DNA of 64,000 nt from Streptomyces sp. NBC_00464 (GTDB lineage Bacteria > Actinomycetota > Actinomycetes > Streptomycetales > Streptomycetaceae). Made by a program: the position numbers and the translations under genes. The DNA lies in NCBI RefSeq assembly GCF_036013915.1, contig NZ_CP107899.1, positions 4,588,001 to 4,652,000 of the forward strand. The letters are read 5' to 3'. Of the stretch, positions 61,144 through 64,000 are shown in pieces (the stretch's first letter is position 1; each line of letters opens with the position of its first letter). The notes beneath the pieces are model-generated. The model searched no databases. It was given only the letters and a program-made list of their open reading frames with translations, and was not told where the DNA came from.

Positions 61144-61830
61144 TCAGTTCTTGCGGTGTCCGATCAGCCGCGGCTTCGACTCCAGGTTCTCCAGACCGTG
61201 CCACGCCAGATTCACCAGATGGGCGGCGACCTCGGCCTTCTTGGGCTTGCGCGCGTTCACCCACCACTGACCCGTCAGCGCCACCATCCCGACCAGCGCC
61301 TGCGCATACAGCGGGGCCAGCTTCGGATCGAAGCCCCGGGCCTTGAACTCCAGACCCAGGATGTCCTCCACCTGGGTGGCGATATCGCTGATGAGCGAGG
61401 CGAACGTGCCCGTCGACTGGGCCACCGGCGAGTCACGGACCAGGATGCGGAAACCGTCCGTGTACGTCTCGATGTAGTCCAGCAGCGCGAACGCCGCCTG
61501 CTCCAGCAGCTCACGCGGATGGCCGGCGGTCAGCGCGGTGTTCACCATCTCCAGGAGCTGACGCATCTCCCGGTCCACCACCACGGCGTACAGCCCCTCC
61601 TTGCCGCCGAAGTGCTCGTACACCACCGGCTTGGAGACCCCGGCACGCGCCGCGATCTCCTCCACCGACGTGCCTTCGAAACCCTTGTCGGCGAAGAGCG
61701 TGCGACCGATGTCAAGCAACTGCTCGCGGCGTTCCTTCCCGGTCATCCGCACCCGGCGGGCCCGCCGGGCCGAAGGTGCACGGGTGTTCTCGCTGCCTGC
61801 GCTTGAGTCGGTCGCCACGTCGTCAATCAT
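61144..61830 (-). CDS. TetR family regulator coupled to the desaturase gene
   Basis: 228 residues from ATG 61830, which overlaps the desaturase stop (ATGA). The helix-turn-helix includes RREQLLDIGRTLFADKGFEG, then ARAGVSKPVVYEHFGGKEGL. The C-terminus has FALLDYIETYTDGFRILVRD and a long helical dimer domain. Its operonic position suggests it controls fatty-acid desaturation. Confidence 0.93.
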   Translation of the reverse strand: MIDDVATDSSAGSENTRAPSARRARRVRMTGKERREQLLDIGRTLFADKGFEGTSVEEIAARAGVSKPVVYEHFGGKEGLYAVVVDREMRQLLEMVNTALTAGHPRELLEQAAFALLDYIETYTDGFRILVRDSPVAQSTGTFASLISDIATQVEDILGLEFKARGFDPKLAPLYAQALVGMVALTGQWWVNARKPKKAEVAAHLVNLAWHGLENLESKPRLIGHRKN

Positions 61831-62807
61831 GCCGCGTCGGCCTGCGCGGGGTGGCGCCGGGACTCGATACGGGCGGAATCGGGCCAGCGCACGTCGGACG
61901 CCCAGCCCAGCTTCTCGAACCAGCGGATCAGCCGCGCACTCGAATCGATCTGACCCCGCATCACACCGTGCCGCGCACTCGTCGGGTCCGCGTGGTGCAG
62001 GTTGTGCCAGGACTCACCGCACGACAGGACCGCCAGCCACCACACGTTGCCGGACCTGTCGCGGGACTTGAAGGGGCGCTTGCCGACCGCGTGACAGATC
62101 GAGTTGATCGACCAGGTCACATGGTGCAACAGCGCCACCCGGACCAGCGAGCCCCAGAAGAACGCGGTCGCCGCACCCCACCACGACATCGTGACCAGGC
62201 CCCCCACCAGCGGCGGAATGGCCAGCGAGACGATCGTGAAGGTGAGGAAGTGGCGGGAGATCCCACGGATCGCCGGGTCCCTGATCAGATCGGGGGCGTA
62301 CTTCTGCTGAGGCGTCCGCTCCTCGTCGAACATCCAGGCGATGTGCGCCCACCAGAGGCCCTTCATCAGAGCCGGCAGCGTCTCGCCGAAACGCCACGGC
62401 GAATGCGGGTCACCCTCCGCGTCCGAGAAACGGTGGTGCTTGCGGTGATCGGCCACCCAGCGGACCACCGGACCCTCCACCGCCAGCGAACCGGCCACGG
62501 CCAGGGCGATACGGAGCGGACGCTTCGCCTTGAACGAACCATGTGTGAAATACCGGTGGAAACCGATCGTGATGCCATGGCAGCCGATGAAGTACATCGC
62601 CACCAGCAGTCCCAGATCGAGCCAGCTCACACCGCGGCCCCAGGCCAGCGGCACCGCCGCGACCAGGGCCACGAACGGCACGACGATGAACAGCAGGAGC
62701 GCGATCTGCTCGATCGACCGCTTGTTGTCCCCGCCGAGCGTGGCGAGGGGGAGATCCTGACCGGCAGCCGGCTGAGCGGCCTCGATCACTTCGGGGCTGG
62801 ACTTCAT
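61827..62807 (-). CDS. Acyl-CoA/fatty-acid delta-9 desaturase
   Basis: 326 residues. The three His boxes of membrane diiron desaturases are HRYFTH, HRKHHRF and HNLHHAD. Helices flank them (IEQIALLLFIVVPFVALVAA, GVSWLDLGLLVAMYFIGCHG). It introduces double bonds into acyl chains to adjust membrane fluidity, using ferredoxin or cytochrome electrons. It is first in the operon with TetR. The start is ATG 62807 after AGGGGA. Confidence 0.95.
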   Translation of the reverse strand: MKSSPEVIEAAQPAAGQDLPLATLGGDNKRSIEQIALLLFIVVPFVALVAAVPLAWGRGVSWLDLGLLVAMYFIGCHGITIGFHRYFTHGSFKAKRPLRIALAVAGSLAVEGPVVRWVADHRKHHRFSDAEGDPHSPWRFGETLPALMKGLWWAHIAWMFDEERTPQQKYAPDLIRDPAIRGISRHFLTFTIVSLAIPPLVGGLVTMSWWGAATAFFWGSLVRVALLHHVTWSINSICHAVGKRPFKSRDRSGNVWWLAVLSCGESWHNLHHADPTSARHGVMRGQIDSSARLIRWFEKLGWASDVRWPDSARIESRRHPAQADAA

Positions 62808-63150
62808 TGGGGAGTCCCCTGTGGGTAGGAATGCAGCGGACAGTCGGGCTACGCACCCGTAACCTACGGCGTCGTAAGTATGGCAGCGAGAAGGCCCGCC
62901 ACACGAGAGGCCGACGGACCTGGCACGGACCGGCGCCGTACGGGGTAGGGGACAGGGAGCGCACCCCGCACGTACCCGCCATGAACGGCGGGTACCTCTC
63001 GGGGCGCGAACAGCACCGACAGCACGGACACCTATCCTGGAGAGGTCGGACAGCGCGGTCCGCACCCTGCCACCCGGGGGGTTGCGTCAGCACCGCTGCC
63101 AGCCGCGGGCCCCGGATCCCGTGCTCAACCACTGCAAGGAGCCGCACACT
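62808..63150. promoter_or_regulatory. Divergent promoter gap between the desaturase and ppc
   Basis: No gene is seen. TACGGCGTCGTA (62865-62876) is an inverted repeat with arms TACG/CGTA, in a patch rich in GTAA/TTAC, 58 bp before the desaturase; it may be the TetR site. A TATCCT (63033) could be the ppc -10. AAGGAG at 63137 serves ppc. Confidence 0.5.

Positions 63151-64000
<850 letters not shown>

Overview
The window looks like a chromosomal stretch of a Streptomyces. Base composition is very GC-rich, third codon positions are mostly G/C, and GTG starts and 4-bp ATGA/GTGA stop-start overlaps are common. Genus-typical genes are present: an SsgA-like sporulation protein, a WhiJ-type XRE/DUF397/ATPase locus, a tricorn-like protease, F420-type oxidoreductase, Pmt and cobalt/nickel ECF genes. 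From memory, the order Pmt, rsmI, tatD, Rpf-like, ksgA, ispE, galTEK, ppc resembles the SCO31xx region of S. coelicolor; no alignment was run.

Layout. 1-4421: a putative conflict module, with a caspase-like/STAND NTPase and its translationally coupled second ORF (runs off the left edge) diverging over an 18-bp gap from an LCAT-type lipase. 4442-6987: Lrp regulator, F420 oxidoreductase plus deaminase pair, and an unknown protein. 7102-10705: DUF397, XRE, small protein and HATPase locus converging on asnB. 10706-13353: accessory, partly degenerate DNA with a small membrane protein, a winged-helix-like protein and a heptamer array. 13354-22150: TetR/monooxygenase pair, tricorn-like protease, and TetR/MMPL exporter with palindromic operators. 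22274-27550: SsgA-like gene, cbiMN-cbiQ-cbiO metal uptake operon, serine hydrolase and SDR. 27573-32281: DoxX, two secreted proteins behind matching LacI-type palindromes, and an XRE/Uma2 pair.

32345-43615 is mostly core genome: EamA exporter, YbaK, a penicillin-binding protein, protein O-mannosyltransferase, rsmI, a zinc-ribbon protein, tatD, an Rpf-like protein without a catalytic domain, ksgA, ispE and a lipoprotein. 43810-51745 carries an ABC-F ATPase and three tandem membrane-anchored PQQ-type propellers. 52015-59704 has two orphan LuxR-type regulators flanking a sugar symporter and the divergent galT-galE-galK operon. 59663-64000 holds a MarR/methyltransferase pair, a desaturase-TetR operon and the start of ppc.

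The best candidates for something undescribed are the split caspase/STAND system with its lipase neighbour, the XRE/Uma2 pair, the triplicated six-cysteine propeller family, and the 72-residue protein coupled to the WhiJ-type ATPase. Many operators are near-perfect palindromes, so several regulatory circuits can be read directly. Long convergent hairpins mark most transcription-unit ends.
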